A stretch of 64,000 bases of DNA, taken from contig JAHRBC010000008.1 in the NCBI GenBank assembly GCA_022702545.1, positions 1,488,001-1,552,000 on the forward strand, in the 5' to 3' direction. The translations under genes were made by a program, and so were the position numbers. The notes under the pieces are model-generated. The model made no database searches and was not told the origin of the DNA. It saw only the letters and a program-made list of their open reading frames with translations. Shown piece after piece: positions 1 through 11,300 of the stretch (positions are counted from its first letter, which is position 1; the number at the start of each line of letters is the position of its first letter). Source of the DNA: Phycomyces nitens (taxonomy: Eukaryota > Mucoromycota > Mucoromycetes > Mucorales > Phycomycetaceae).

Positions 1-1671
1 TCCAGCTGATGCCTTTCTGAGGGCGTACTGGCACTCTTCCACACCTCAGCATGCAACCGATTTTCGACACCACTGCGAAGGGACCACTGTGCAGAGTCGA
101 AGCCACGAAAGTCAACGCTGTTTGTTCCGTCCAAACGAGAGAAACCATGACTACACTTGAAGCATGCATGGGTGCTGTTGTGGGAAGTAAACCCACTCGT
201 CTTTCTGGCAGCTGGAATGTCGCACGCCACCATAAACAACGCAGCACGGACGGTAACACCTGATGAACACTCGGCAGTTCGCATCTTCACACCAACGTAC
301 AGCTCTTCCAAATCGTCCACCAACGGCTTGAGATAGTGGTTGATCTCGTCAGATTTTGGTTCCTTGGGCCCAGGCATAAGTCCAACAAGAATGATGTTCT
401 CTGCCTTGAATCGCTCAGCCCTAGGAAGATTGTTGACGGCCAAGTAGATCGCACCACAGGAATAGGTCACCCCATCGAACGGCTGGAACCAGTCAACGTT
501 CAATGTCAGCATGAGAGAACGTGGGTCTTGGACGAAAGAAACACCATTCGAGTCCTTGAGCTCCTTCCACATGGCGCCGTCGTACACATCGCACATCGTG
601 TCTTCGACCTTCAGCTCCTTGTTCCAATGGCGGATTCTTGCTTCGAAATCTGGGCGGAGGAAAAACACTCTCAACGCCTGCTTGACAGAATGGTAGTTGT
701 ATTGGCGTCTGGCTACCAAAGCACCTGATGATGACACCTTCATCAACTGGGAATCGCAAGAGGAACGTGCTCCTGGCTTCTGGAAATCACACCGAAGGGG
801 AACAGACCCAGCTTCCTCGTACACCTTGTGACAATCCTGGCACACAACAGATTTCCTTATTCCTTGGGACATGGCTGAAAATCCTGTCATGCGCTGCAGA
901 CCAAGCAGGCTTGTGGGCAGTTGGAAATCTTGATCATAGATTGTCAAGAGCTTGTTGACAAACTTGATCAAGACAACGGCGCCCTTGTCAACCACATAAC
1001 GGGATGCAAACAGGACAACAGAAATGGCGATGAACCTGTGCACTGGGTTTTCAGGCATTTGGGGGAGGCAAAAGGATCTATTTTAAAATGGAAAATATTA
1101 ACACCCAATTTTTTAGGCTTTTTCTCTATTTAACACTGACCTTCACCATCCAACTCCTCAACTTCGATCTCTTCCAAATCGCCCTCGTCGTCATCATCAC
1201 CACCGTTCATCTCATTCTCATCGACATCGGCATCAGCATCGACATCGGCATTAGCCTCATTGTCAGCACCAATTTCGCCATGATCGGCAAAAGGATCGGC
1301 TTCCAAAAACGGCGAGTTCTCCTGATCACCAAGTACATCTGAGGACCCGACTTTATGGAACAAGGTAGCCAGATATAGAATATAGTAGTTATTTAGTTTC
1401 TGTTGCTATGCCAATAAATAATCCTTACGTTCAAAATCAACATCTATCATATTGCGTTGAGAGGAGATTTCTAGTAAAATATATTATGATACAATTCATA
1501 GAGTGTTTACAAAAGTAACTTGCCCCTTTCGCAATTTTCAAGACGCTCTAATCTTGCTCTCTTTGCATGACGTTGAGCAGTCAGTTTCTGGACAAGACTG
1601 TAACCATTCTTGCTTGTACTGCATCTAGGGCAAAAGCACTTCTCATTGTAGACATCGGAAGTAGAAGACAT
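1..1671 (-). CDS. Tnp2-like CACTA transposase of element A, 3' part off window
   Basis: Exon 1 (about 1510-1671) encodes a CxCxxC...QRH zinc motif. A tiny exon lies near 1429-1443, an acidic exon at 1141-1350, and the large exon runs from 1077 to the window edge. The large exon stays open to position 1 and contains LNVDWFQPFDG (first catalytic Asp region) and the GLMPGPKE block; the DPMH motif lies beyond the window. Homologous to the C transposase throughout. Relative to C and F2 the start of the large exon seems one base short before the conserved MPENP, so either the frame is broken there, translation starts at 1058, or splicing differs. Family assignment comes from the motif similarity to plant En/Spm Tnp2. 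Confidence 0.8.
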
Positions 1672-1914
1672 GGTATTTGTGTATTGAAGTTTAAACAAAA
1701 AGGAAACAAGTGTTACATATGCTTTATTTGCTACGGTTTTATAAGAGTATAAAAATATTATCTCCTGTTCTTTATATCCGAGCCAATTAAATACAATAAA
1801 ACAATATTTTCAAGGTGATCACAAAAAAAACGTGTTGAGTTGCAAATTTGCTTCAGCTTTCTCCACGTTCTCAGTTAACTGTGCACAGTAGAATAGCCCA
1901 CCGTTTTCCCAGTG
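1..1914. mobile_element. CACTA-type element A, right part (left end outside window)
   Basis: The right terminus reads CCCAGTG at 1908-1914. Its reverse complement begins CACTGGGAAAACGG, the same pattern as the C and F ends. Immediately after 1914 the sequence resumes as the LINE ORF1 segment that is uninterrupted at about 36083, so the element is inserted in LINE1 ORF1. The left end and the target duplication lie outside the window. It carries a partial minus-strand transposase; about 240 bp between the transposase start and the terminus hold no visible gene. Confidence 0.85.
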
Positions 1915-2298
1915 TACCCTGACCGCAAGGTTATGGGTATGTTGGTTCACAATGAATATGCCCCCAAACTCACGGCCATTCTGGCTGGTTATGGAGTGGA
2001 GACACTCAAGACTTTCGACCCCCTGGACCCTGTCCACCTCCGTGACCCTGCCCTTGCCACTCTTTCTCCTGAGGACCATGCCTCCAAAGCCCTCCACGTT
2101 CACAATGAACGTATGCTTCGAGCCATTGGGTTCATCCATGCCCCCGTCAAGTTTGCCGTTGCCCATTCCTGCTGTGAACAGGGCTGGATTAGTGAAGAGC
2201 AGTTGCTCAAAATCCTCCCCCCTTGCCGCACCCAACCCAACCCTGATCTCTCCATCCACACTGCCAGCACTCCCTCCAACTCCTTTTCCGACCTATGA
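1915..2298 (+). pseudogene. LINE1 ORF1, C-terminal fragment
   Basis: Frame YPDRKVMGMLVHNEYAP... to the stop at 2296-2298. It matches the C-terminal third of LINE2 ORF1 (35617-36464) almost residue for residue. The N-terminal part lies to the left of element A, outside the window, so the ATG at 1912 is a chance codon at the junction with element A. ORF1 of such elements normally encodes an RNA-binding gag-like protein; the zinc-knuckle part is visible only in LINE2. The stop overlaps the ORF2 start as ATGA. Confidence 0.8.
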
Positions 2299-4117
2299 AT
2301 CCAGTAACAATCTCGTTATGGAATGCGAATGGGCTCGCCAAACAAACCCTACCCTCAATCCTTCACTATGCTTCCTCCTCCTCCCTCCTCTTCATCACCG
2401 AAACATGGCTCCTCTCCCCCCATTGTTACTCTACTTCTTGGCAGCAGTACCATACCTATGGTCAGTCTGTCCCCAATGCTAGCCGCGGCTGCATGGGTAT
2501 CTCTCTCCTTGTCAATCCTTCTTTCCCTTACCCCATTTCCGTTCTCCCATCCACCTCTCCCTATGTCCTTTCATGCATTGTATTCGATTGTCTCATCCAC
2601 TGTCTTTACCTCCCTCCTTCCCTCTCTGACATCGATACAATTGCTATCGTTTGCGATCTTCCCCTTTCCTCCACCTCAATTCCCTCCTCCAACACCATCC
2701 TTTGTGGTGATTTTAATTCTCGCATGGGAGCCTTTATTGGCGATCATGTTACCACTTCGCGAGGAACCTCTCTCCTCTCGTGGATCCAGGAAACTGGCCT
2801 CACTTGTTGGAATGGGCTACTTGCATTTGGCCTTCCTACCTTTCTTTCTGGCAGGGCTGGCAACCCTCATTCCAGTGTCATTGACCTTTTTCTTTCCTCT
2901 TCCCCCCTTATGAATCCCTCTATGCTTATCCGTTCCGATCTTTCCTTGGGCTCTGACCACAAAATGGTTAACCTCACCTTCACTCCTTTTGTCCCTCCTC
3001 CCCCTCCTCTTACCTCCCATCCGCGCCTGCTCTGGAATCTCTCCAAGCTTGCTCAGCCTGACACTCTGAAGATCTACATCGATACCGTTTCTGGATCGTT
3101 GGACGATCTGACTGAGCAGTTCAGTGCTTTCCTCTCCTCTCCTACCCCCCCTCCTATTGATACCCTATGCACAGCTTTTGCTCAAGCTATATATGATGCC
3201 CTTGACTCTGCTGTTGGCCGTCGCACGCCGCGTACCATGCAAAAGTACTGGTTCTGGTCGGTGGACCTTCAAGAAACCATGGATCTGAGAGAACGTAGTT
3301 ACCAACGCTGGCACCGCTCCAGTGGTTTGCAGAAGGCTTTATGCTGGACGCGCCACCAGGATGCATGTCAGGCGGTTCGGTTATCAGTCCAGCGACGTCG
3401 CCGTGAAACCTGGAAAGAGTTCTGTCATAAACTCACCAGCCAACCCCTCGCCAAAACAACTGCCACCATCAAGAGAATCCGCAACAGCCGCCAAATATGC
3501 CCCACTTTTGTGGATCCTGGTGGACCCCAAGCTGCTGCCAATTGTATGGCTGACCATCTTCAACAGATCTTCTCTGGCCAATTCCTTCCTTCCCACTGCC
3601 CTCCCAACCAAACCGTCTCCATCCTGTCACCCATCGAGATTGAGGAATCTTGCCCATTTGATCCTCTCTTGGTGGAGTGTGCACTCCTCCAACTCCCTGC
3701 CCGAAAGGCCCCTGGTGTTGACCATCTGCGCGCTGAGATGCTCCATCCAGTTGCCAAAAAAGCTTCCTCCTCCCTCGCCATCCTCTTCCAGCTCTGCTGG
3801 CAATGGGGTTCTGCTCCTCTGGCCTGGCGCACTGCACAAGTTGTCCCCATCTTTAAAAAGGGTGACCCAACCAATCCTTCATACTTCTGACCCATCAGCC
3901 TGACCTCAATCCTGAGGAAGGCGGTGGAGTACTGCCTTGCCCCAACGATTGACGATGCCTCTCCCACCATCGACCTGGCCCAAGGTGGATTCCGCCACCA
4001 ACAGAGTGCCCTGGATCAAGTCTTGTGCTTGCACGAACTTGTCCGTTGGCATACTGTTGCCTTTAAACACCCTCCTGTCCTTGCCTTTCTAGACATCAAG
4101 TCGGCATATGACACTGT
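2295..4117 (+). pseudogene. LINE1 ORF2: endonuclease and N-terminal reverse transcriptase
   Basis: Starts at 2295, overlapping the ORF1 stop by ATGA. Residues 1-250 look like an APE-type endonuclease: LWNANGL, FITETW, ILCGDFNSRMG and GSDHKMV. The RT begins with RKAPGVDHLRAEML and QVVPIFKKGDPTNPSYF. An in-frame TGA at 3888-3890 falls between SYF and PISLTS, where an Arg is expected, so it looks like CGA to TGA. The frame then continues to GGFRHQQSALDQV and FLDIKSAYDTV, where element B is inserted. Removing B joins SAYDTV to DRSIIWKSL at 13263. The role would be nicking target DNA and reverse transcribing element RNA. This copy is dead because of the stop and the insertions. Confidence 0.88.
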
Positions 4118-4475
4118 CACTACAAAAACTGGTCGATTTTACTAACCTGAAATGTGGGGTATATGTACATGAAATTTTATATTCCATATACATTATGAGG
4201 AGATTTCATCTGAATCCATATTCCAATGCCCCATATGGCGTTGATTAACATCCTCTGATTATATGGGTTGACGGAATCCCAACATTAGACAATTGCTAGT
4301 CAGCAAGCTGTGTAGAAACTAAATATACATTATAGCTACGCCTGATTCTCAATGAATACCCATTTATGTATGGTCTGTTATAAGGTGCGCATACAAACCC
4401 AATTGCCATGTATTGTCCACTGAGATTGGTCCTTTTTGTTATATTTAATATGCTTTTATTGGCTTTGTTTCTCTT

Positions 4476-4585
4476 AAAAGTGAGGGAATGGACCTCTGGG
4501 GTTTTCAAAAGTGAGGGAATGGGTTATTCGACTGTATATAAAAGTGAGGGAATGGGTTGTTTTATAGTACAAAGTGAGGAAATGG
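4476..4585. repeat. Subterminal repeats of element B, AAAGTGAGGGAATGG x4
   Basis: Four near-identical copies of AAAGTGAGGGAATGG near 4476, 4507, 4540 and 4570. An inverted copy, CATTCCCTCACA, lies at about 13224-13235, close to the right terminus. Plant CACTA elements have clustered subterminal motifs bound by an accessory protein (TnpA in En/Spm). A similar role here is inference from position and copy number. Confidence 0.7.
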
Positions 4586-4599
4586 GTTCTTCATAAACA

Positions 4600-5753
4600 A
4601 GCCTCTTTGGTTTGTTTATTTTTCAATAACAATGAATTGTATAATTTTCAATATTTTTATTTTATACGATTGATAGTTTTCTAAATACGCATTCTAATTT
4701 TATGGTATATTCTAGAATAATACAGCTATTGCATGCATGCTTCTCTCTGATCTCTACTATCCATGGGATGCTCTTTCTATCAGCGGGTCAAAAACTTACT
4801 TGAAAGGGTACTTGACTATGCAAGAATAAAGAAAACAAAATTAGTAAATAATCTGAATAGAGAGAGAATATTTCAAAGTGAAGTACTTACAGGTGCGACT
4901 AGAAACAAAGGGACATGGCACAAGCAATTATTTTGAATTATGAAAGGAGCGACAGTCTGGTATTTGCATTATCTATATGTGAATAAGGCTTGATTAGTTG
5001 GTGTATAAGTATTGGTAGAAACAAGATGAGATCTATTATAAACTCACCAATATAGAGATGTCTTTGCATGTTTTACAGATTGTTTAACTGAATGGACTAA
5101 CTGTACTTTATAGATTAACTAGTAAATATAAGTGATTAGAGATCAAAAGTAAAACTAGGATAAATAACCTTACCATTGTACTAGATCCGATGACTGTGAG
5201 GCAAAACAAAACCAAAAAAAAGTTTTTCAATGACTAGATGAATATAAATATTAGTAAAGATGAGGTTATGCAAGAATATATTCATTTGTTAGTGAATGTG
5301 AGATTGAGCATGTCAAGTAAAAAGCAGGTGGCATTGATAGACTATAGGAAAATATATTAAGAGATGGTGAGTAAAAGTAAAGTATAGAGCAAAGTCACTT
5401 GGCTATTTGACGGCAGTAATTATTAAAGAGGTTTAAAAAATAAATAAATAAAAAGAAAAAAATACTTTGTGATAAAGTGCCTTGACCCTGAAAATAAAAT
5501 AGGCGGCCGGTCAAAATGATTTTCTTGAAGATATCGTTGCTTTGTTTTATGTCTGTGAAACTATGTCTCACTGGGTTAAAAAAGATACTCCTTTGATTTA
5601 TATAAAGTGCAAGATATTATGAAATATGATTAAATACTTTTACTCTATTGCTCTTTAGCCTCTTTTTTTAAAGTAAGTATAAACTGGCCAATATATGGTG
5701 CAATGTATATCAATATCTATAGACTCATTGATCCTTACATCTTTAATAGAACT
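4600..5753. other. Element B left arm without a confident gene
   Basis: AT-rich. On the minus strand there are a few donor-like signals (TTAC-then-exon patterns near 4797, 4890 and 5170) like those of gene 3 in F and C. I could not build a continuous reading frame from them, so gene 3 is either decayed or absent here. Confidence 0.4.
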
Positions 5754-7024
5754 ATGAACACCCGCATTCCTCCCCTCCCCGTCAGCGTAACCCCAGACTC
5801 AATGCTGTTGCCCGTAGTGCATTGGCAGGTGGTATGAATACCACTCTTATCACAGAGCCCGAGTCAACCGGAACCATGATCTCTGGTAACCAAGACAACA
5901 TGAACAAATTGGATTCTATCCATAAGCTGTTGTTGTCAACAAATGAAAAGGTCGATTCATTGACAGCTGAAATCGAGACCATTTCAAAAAACATGGGTGT
6001 CATGGAGAATGGTATTTGTCTCTCAAACGAGACAAATGCCTATCTCAAAAATAAAGTTGATGAGATTGTGCTTGCACAGGCAGAGGTAAAAGGTGTCATG
6101 GAAAAGGAGAATTTCTCTGCAGGTGCAGGCCTGGGAATCGATTTGTCTTCCTTGACAGAAAAGGCTTTTGTCTCGGGTAAAAGACACCCAAAGATCTCAG
6201 TAAGTGTATCTTTAATTGTAGAGTTAATCATTGTCATACCTAATAAACGTTCAATAGAGTCTCATCAACGGGTATATTAAGAAGCCCAGGTTCACCAGCG
6301 TGGACCCTATCAAGATTGCAGAGAATTCTGCAAAGCCTGGGTGGTCATTGACCAGCAACTTCAATGACGGTTACAATCATGCTTTGGCGATGACTCTCAC
6401 ATCCTACCTCAGAGATCAGAAGGATTCTAAAGCAGTTCCCACAAGCGACCTTGGTAGGATGGTGAAGAACCACTTTCGGAACCAAGTGCGTGAATTCAGA
6501 GTCTCGCCCGACAAGGCAGCATCCCGCCAAAGATCAGCCTGAAGACGCAGCCGAAAGGCAACTGTAGGTTTAAATACCGAACAAGTGTTGGTTTTTTATT
6601 TATTTATTTGATATTCTAATATACTATTGATACCTAGCTTCTCAAACGCCGAATCGTAACCTTCAGAAAGTATGGAGAAGAGATTACAAGGCTGATGAAT
6701 GGGCGGGACTGTACAAAAGTCATCAGGGACATCACCATGTCTGACGATGAGACGGATACCGAGACTCAGGTCAAGGCATTCCGACCAAGCTGGAGGAGCG
6801 ATGAGGTATTACTATATATAACATGGTTATTGTACTGAGGATGGTTTATTGATTGATTTTTATAAAAATAGCTCCAAAAATTCCTTGACCTTGTTGACAC
6901 GTTTGCAGCAAAGAACCTTCAAAAAAAGTCAAATAGCTTGCTCAAACGTGTCAGAACAGTGAAGACAGTGTGTGCCCCAGCTGCGCAACCAGTCCCTTTG
7001 CCCGAATGGGCTATTAAAAATTAA
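5754..7024 (+). pseudogene. Gene 2 of element B (accessory CACTA protein), damaged
   Basis: Four exons, all phase 0: about 5754-6199, 6258-6563 (306 nt), 6638-6805 (168 nt) and 6872-7024 (153 nt). The N-terminal region is polar with a heptad-like stretch (DNMNKLDSIHKLLL...). Exon 2 begins SLINGYIKKP and contains GWSLTSNFN and GRMVKNHF, then a basic run. Exon 3 ends MSDDETDTE...FRPSWRSDE, and exon 4 ends LPEWAIKN. Lesions: TGA at 6540-6542 in the basic run of exon 2, and the ATG at 5754 is out of frame with the conserved RQRNPR segment, so a start-proximal indel or another start is likely. I recognise no known domain. The C2 and D copies give intact versions. Confidence 0.75.
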
Positions 7025-7386
7025 TAAAACAAATTTACCCTAAAAGTTTTATATATGTTAAGCTATATGAATACATGCTTTATAATGAAATGAAATGTAA
7101 AAGAATGCAATTATAATTTACGGCATCTTTATATAAAAATCAATACAAATCGTATACATATACCATTTGAACATAATAAAGAAATGTTTGGATTTTATAT
7201 TATGGATTTTGGACATTACATCATGTGAATTTGTATATGTTTATTCTAAAAACTTTTTAAAATACAAGTCACCACGGATAATTATCCAATCTCTTTTTAA
7301 TGCGCCATGTTTACAAATATATGCATATTAAAGTTTTATAATATAAATATACAAAATCAAAGAAGCAAATATTGATATTTTAATTT
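7025..7386. other. AT-rich spacer in element B
   Basis: Between the stop of gene 2 and the LINE fragment. No open frame or repeat of note. It ends in the 13-bp target duplication GATATTTTAATTT (7374-7386) of the LINE fragment. Confidence 0.6.
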
Positions 7387-8197
7387 TTTTTTGTAGGGAG
7401 CCTTAGGCTCATAGTTTATTAGTGAGCCTCTACGCTTCAGGGCTATAGAGGGTCTCACGACTTGTTTTTGGGTTTTATGATTTTAAATTGTTTTCTAGTG
7501 TTATATGTTTTATAGGTTAGGTCAAAGGAGAAGGTTATATGTCAAGGTCGAGGTCAAGCTCGTTGGTAAGGCGATTGAGGAGTGAGGTGGTAGAGGAGAG
7601 GACAGTTGAGGTGACAAAGGGGACTTGGTCGAAAACAAACAGCCAGTGGTGACGCCAGATGGCTAGAAGAGTGCAGGCAAAGATAGAGGTGGGAGGGAGG
7701 ATAGAGTTGATGGTGTTAGGAAGAGAGACAGAGAGAAGGCAAGACAACAAAGAGTCAGGGGTGAGGGGTTGCGCGAAATATCTAGTCCAGACCGAAGACC
7801 ACACAGAGAACTTGGAGGGGCAGGCAAAGAGAAAGTGCTGTTGGGTGTTTTGAGGTGCAGAGCAAATGGGGCAAGTAGGATCCGGGAAGGCCAAGGGAAT
7901 TCGGGAATGGAGGCGAGAGCGGCAAGGGAGTTTGTGGTGGAGGGCACGGAACCAAACGTTGCGCGCACTGTGAGGGAGCGGCGAGGACCAAAAGATTGCA
8001 GTTGGCGAGGGAGAGGGAGATTGTGACGAGGCTGTGTGGGATGGGGGTGAAACCCACAGAGGGAACAGAATTGAAGGGTAGACAAGCGTTCCCAAGGCAG
8101 GCCAGGAGCAAGGGCTACCAAGAAGGGTGTTACATCGACAGTGGAACCAGTGCGTTGGGGGAGTGAAGGAAAGCGAATGGCCAGAACATCAACAGGA
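7387..8197 (-). mobile_element. 5'-truncated LINE fragment of a second family inside element B
   Basis: On the minus strand an open frame (8095-7535) encodes the C-terminal part of a LINE ORF2. It has the zinc motif CPICSAPQNTQQHFLFAC (C-x2-C-x8-H-x4-C) and a WRHHW segment. It is followed by a short 3' UTR and an A-tract (T-run at 7387-7392). The 13-bp direct repeat GATATTTTAATTT flanks it at 7374-7386 and 8198-8210, the expected target duplication. It differs from LINE1/LINE2, whose 3' end is TTAC repeats. 5' truncation is typical of target-primed insertion. Confidence 0.85.
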
Positions 8198-8210
8198 GAT
8201 ATTTTAATTT

Positions 8211-8319
8211 AAACATGGGTGTGTAATACACAAGATTATTTTATCCCAAGCAAACAAATATAAGGGCAATAGACAATATTTTAGTAGGGTATTTATTAAT
8301 TTTATTTTATTTTTGTATT
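8211..8319. other. Short AT-rich 3' flank of the B transposase
   Basis: Begins just after the second copy of the LINE target duplication. Holds only the likely 3' UTR of the minus-strand transposase. Confidence 0.5.
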
Positions 8320-11300
8320 TTAAATATAAATTTTTCGTAACAAGGGAACAACACACATCATCACTTGACCTCTATCATTCGTGTGTTCACCTACAGCAAC
8401 AGACAACAGAATTCTATGTACAGGGAGAATATCATGAAGACTGCTCGGCTCAAACTCCAACTCATTCACTTCTACACCTTCATCACTCCTGGGCTGCGAA
8501 CTGGCCTCTCTATACCAACGTACATATGCAAACACATGCCGACTCGATTGACCAGCAAACGAGTTTGTGGCAGTATTCACAAAGAGGTACTGAATCTGGC
8601 CGGTGTATGCATTGGTATATTGATCATCACTTGTCTTGAACAATGCCTGGATGAATGACCCACGTCGTATAGTCCCATCACTGCCTTTGTACACCTGGCC
8701 AAGAAGATCGATGGAAGGGATTTTCTGGATACGATTATTGACTATGGTTTGGGAGGGACCGGCCTGGCGGTAATGAGCAAGTTGCTCATTGTTGTACACC
8801 TCATGATAGTACTCCAAGAGGCACTGGTACTCGCTCTCCTTCATGGTGACCTCTTCCTTCAGAGCCAAAGGAAGTGCAGATGGCGGCAATGGCTCGTTGC
8901 CCTTCACAATGTCAAAGTCTGTCTCGGCAGCAGCAAGAAATGCATTCAGATCAAATGACAAGGTGGAAACGGTGGCGGCAGTGGCGGCAGTGACAGCGGT
9001 GGTGGCAGTGAGCTCAGCAAGGATATCAGCCCGAGATTGCACAAGAACTGGTGCAAGCATACGCAGGAGGTCTCCTTTGTATGCGTCTTCGTGGTACCTC
9101 TTCATATAGGTTGCCTCGAAGCCATCTCTTTGGTTCGTCGAGAAATTCTTGAGAACGCCATTGAATCTCTCAAAACTGAACAACCAATATCCATACACCG
9201 GGCCAAAGTTGAAGGTGGTCTCACGAAGATGCAGATGGAGATGCATATTCGGCGAGAGTAGGTCCGCACCATACAACACTTGGCATTGTCTGCAGAATGC
9301 CTCTAGGGAACTGTGTGCTTCTTCCAGCTCGACCATAGAAATGCTAGGCTTGACGAGGTACTGACAAGCATTAACAAACGATATCCAATTGCCAAGGTGG
9401 ACATCGGGCAAACGGCCGCGCAGGAGAACAGGAGAATACACCAGACACCAGGACTTCCATTCATCCGCCTTCATGAATGGAAAGTCCTTACCAATCTTCT
9501 TTCTCAATGGCGTATAATCGGGAGGGAGGACCATCTTCTCGGAGTCTTGCTGCATGGCGGCCAGGTCTCTGTTTGTGAGCAGACCAGCCGATCTCCACTT
9601 CTCCATCATCCTTTTGGCGGTTCCCAGAAAGAGGTTATGCATTGGATCTATTATGGTGCATTCCACTGCATTAAAGTACTCAAGATCGTGGAGTTCCGAC
9701 CAGCGGACTCCATTCTCCTTTTCCATCCTCTTTCTTTCTACCTCACTGGACGCGTTCTTCCAGGCCACAGCATCACGGCGATTCTCTTGATCAGTGCGAG
9801 CCACCCACTCGGAGAAGACAAACCCAGAATAGTCAACACCACCATTGCCTGGGAGGCGAGAGAACTGGCGGTTGCACTTGTGACATGCATTAGTACTTGC
9901 ATGGGACGTGAATCCACATGTTTTCCTGGCGGCAGGGATGTCACAGGCGACAAGAAGAAGGGCGGCACGAACCAAGGCACCAGAAGGACACTGCGCCGTT
10001 GGCATCACCACACCCACATACAAGGATTTGAGCTCGGCAACAAGGGGACGGAGGTAGTGGTTGATCTCGCTTGTCTTGGCTTCCTTTGGTCCAGGCATTA
10101 GACCGACAAGGAGAACATTCTCCTTCTTGTAACGTTCGGCCCTCGGCAAATTATTAACAGAGAGATAGATGGCTCCGCAAGAGTATGTAACCCCATCGAA
10201 AGGCTGGAACCAATCGATGTTCATGGTGAGCATGAGAGATCGCTCATGATCCACGAATTGCCTATCATTGCCATCTTTCAACTCACTCCACTTGGCACCA
10301 TCGTAGATGTCAAACATCATGCCAGGGACTTGCTGTCTTGCTCTCCAATGGTTGATGGATTCCTTGAATCCAGGGCGGCGAAACAGGACTGACAATGCAC
10401 TGATGATCGGGCTGTACATATACACCTTGTTGGGCAAGGACGTGTTTCTTGGAGGAGCCTGGAAGAGCTGGCTTCCACAAGTATTTCCAGAGAGCCTCTC
10501 AAAATCGCAGCATCGGGGAACACCTTCAGATTCCAAGTACGTCTTGTGACAATCGCCGCATGCCACAAAACGCTGGATACTCTTGGATAAAGCTGTCATG
10601 CCAGTCATTGAGTTGAGGCCACTCAAGCTGGATGGAAGACTGAAGGATTGGCCAAAGTGAGACAGGACCTCGTTCAGAAACTTTATCAAGATCGAACCAC
10701 CCGAATTGACGACATATTTCGAGATGAAGAAAGCAGCAAAGGCGGCAACAAAGGCATGAAGAGGGTCCGCGGGCATAGACGCTTCAAATTGCTCTATTTG
10801 GTTTTCGTATTAATATATGATATATGCTTATTTATTTTGTACTAACCTTCAAGTTCTTCAACTTCATCTTCAGAATCAACCGAAGCATTCAACTCATTGT
10901 CAACGGCATCTTCACTTTCAACTAAAAATAATAATATAGCAAGAGCAAAAGGTAAGTTTTCATATTTTGTTACATAAAGAATACCATTGCAAGTGATCAC
11001 AATTTATTATATTGTACAGGGTCGGGTAACAAATTCTGCACTTTGAATCTCAGATTTTCATCTCTTTAGACACCTTTACACTTTGCTTTTCTTAATCTCT
11101 TAAATTCCATTAATAACTTTATCATCATGCCTAAAGTACAAAACACTCAACCCCACAGGACCTTGCAAAAGCTTTCAGATTTGAGAAAAGGAATCTTAAT
11201 TGGGCTTAACATGGCCGGAATGAAAGTTGCCGACATTGCAAGACACGAAAACGTCCCACCTACTACAATCTCTCGTATTATTAAAAAATACAACGAAACT

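Larger units (their letters stand above)
1915..4117 (+). mobile_element. LINE1 non-LTR retrotransposon, first segment
   Basis: C/T-rich plus-strand segment holding the 3' part of ORF1 and the 5' half of ORF2 (endonuclease and start of reverse transcriptase). It is the first of three pieces (1915-4117, 13260-14537, 27599-28110). Taking out elements B and C and one copy of each 3-bp duplication restores a continuous reading frame. It is closely similar to LINE2 at 28.3-36.5 kb. Confidence 0.9.

Noticed and set aside
8313..8658. Plus-strand small genes at the 3' end of the B transposase
   Set aside because: They lie antisense to conserved C-terminal codons (ILPVHRILLSVAVGEH) and have no counterpart in other copies.
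9313..10101. Long plus-strand open frame of 262 codons
   Set aside because: It is antisense to the conserved transposase exon of B; no family resemblance, and similar shadows occur at 21007-21594 and 25726-26364 opposite other copies.
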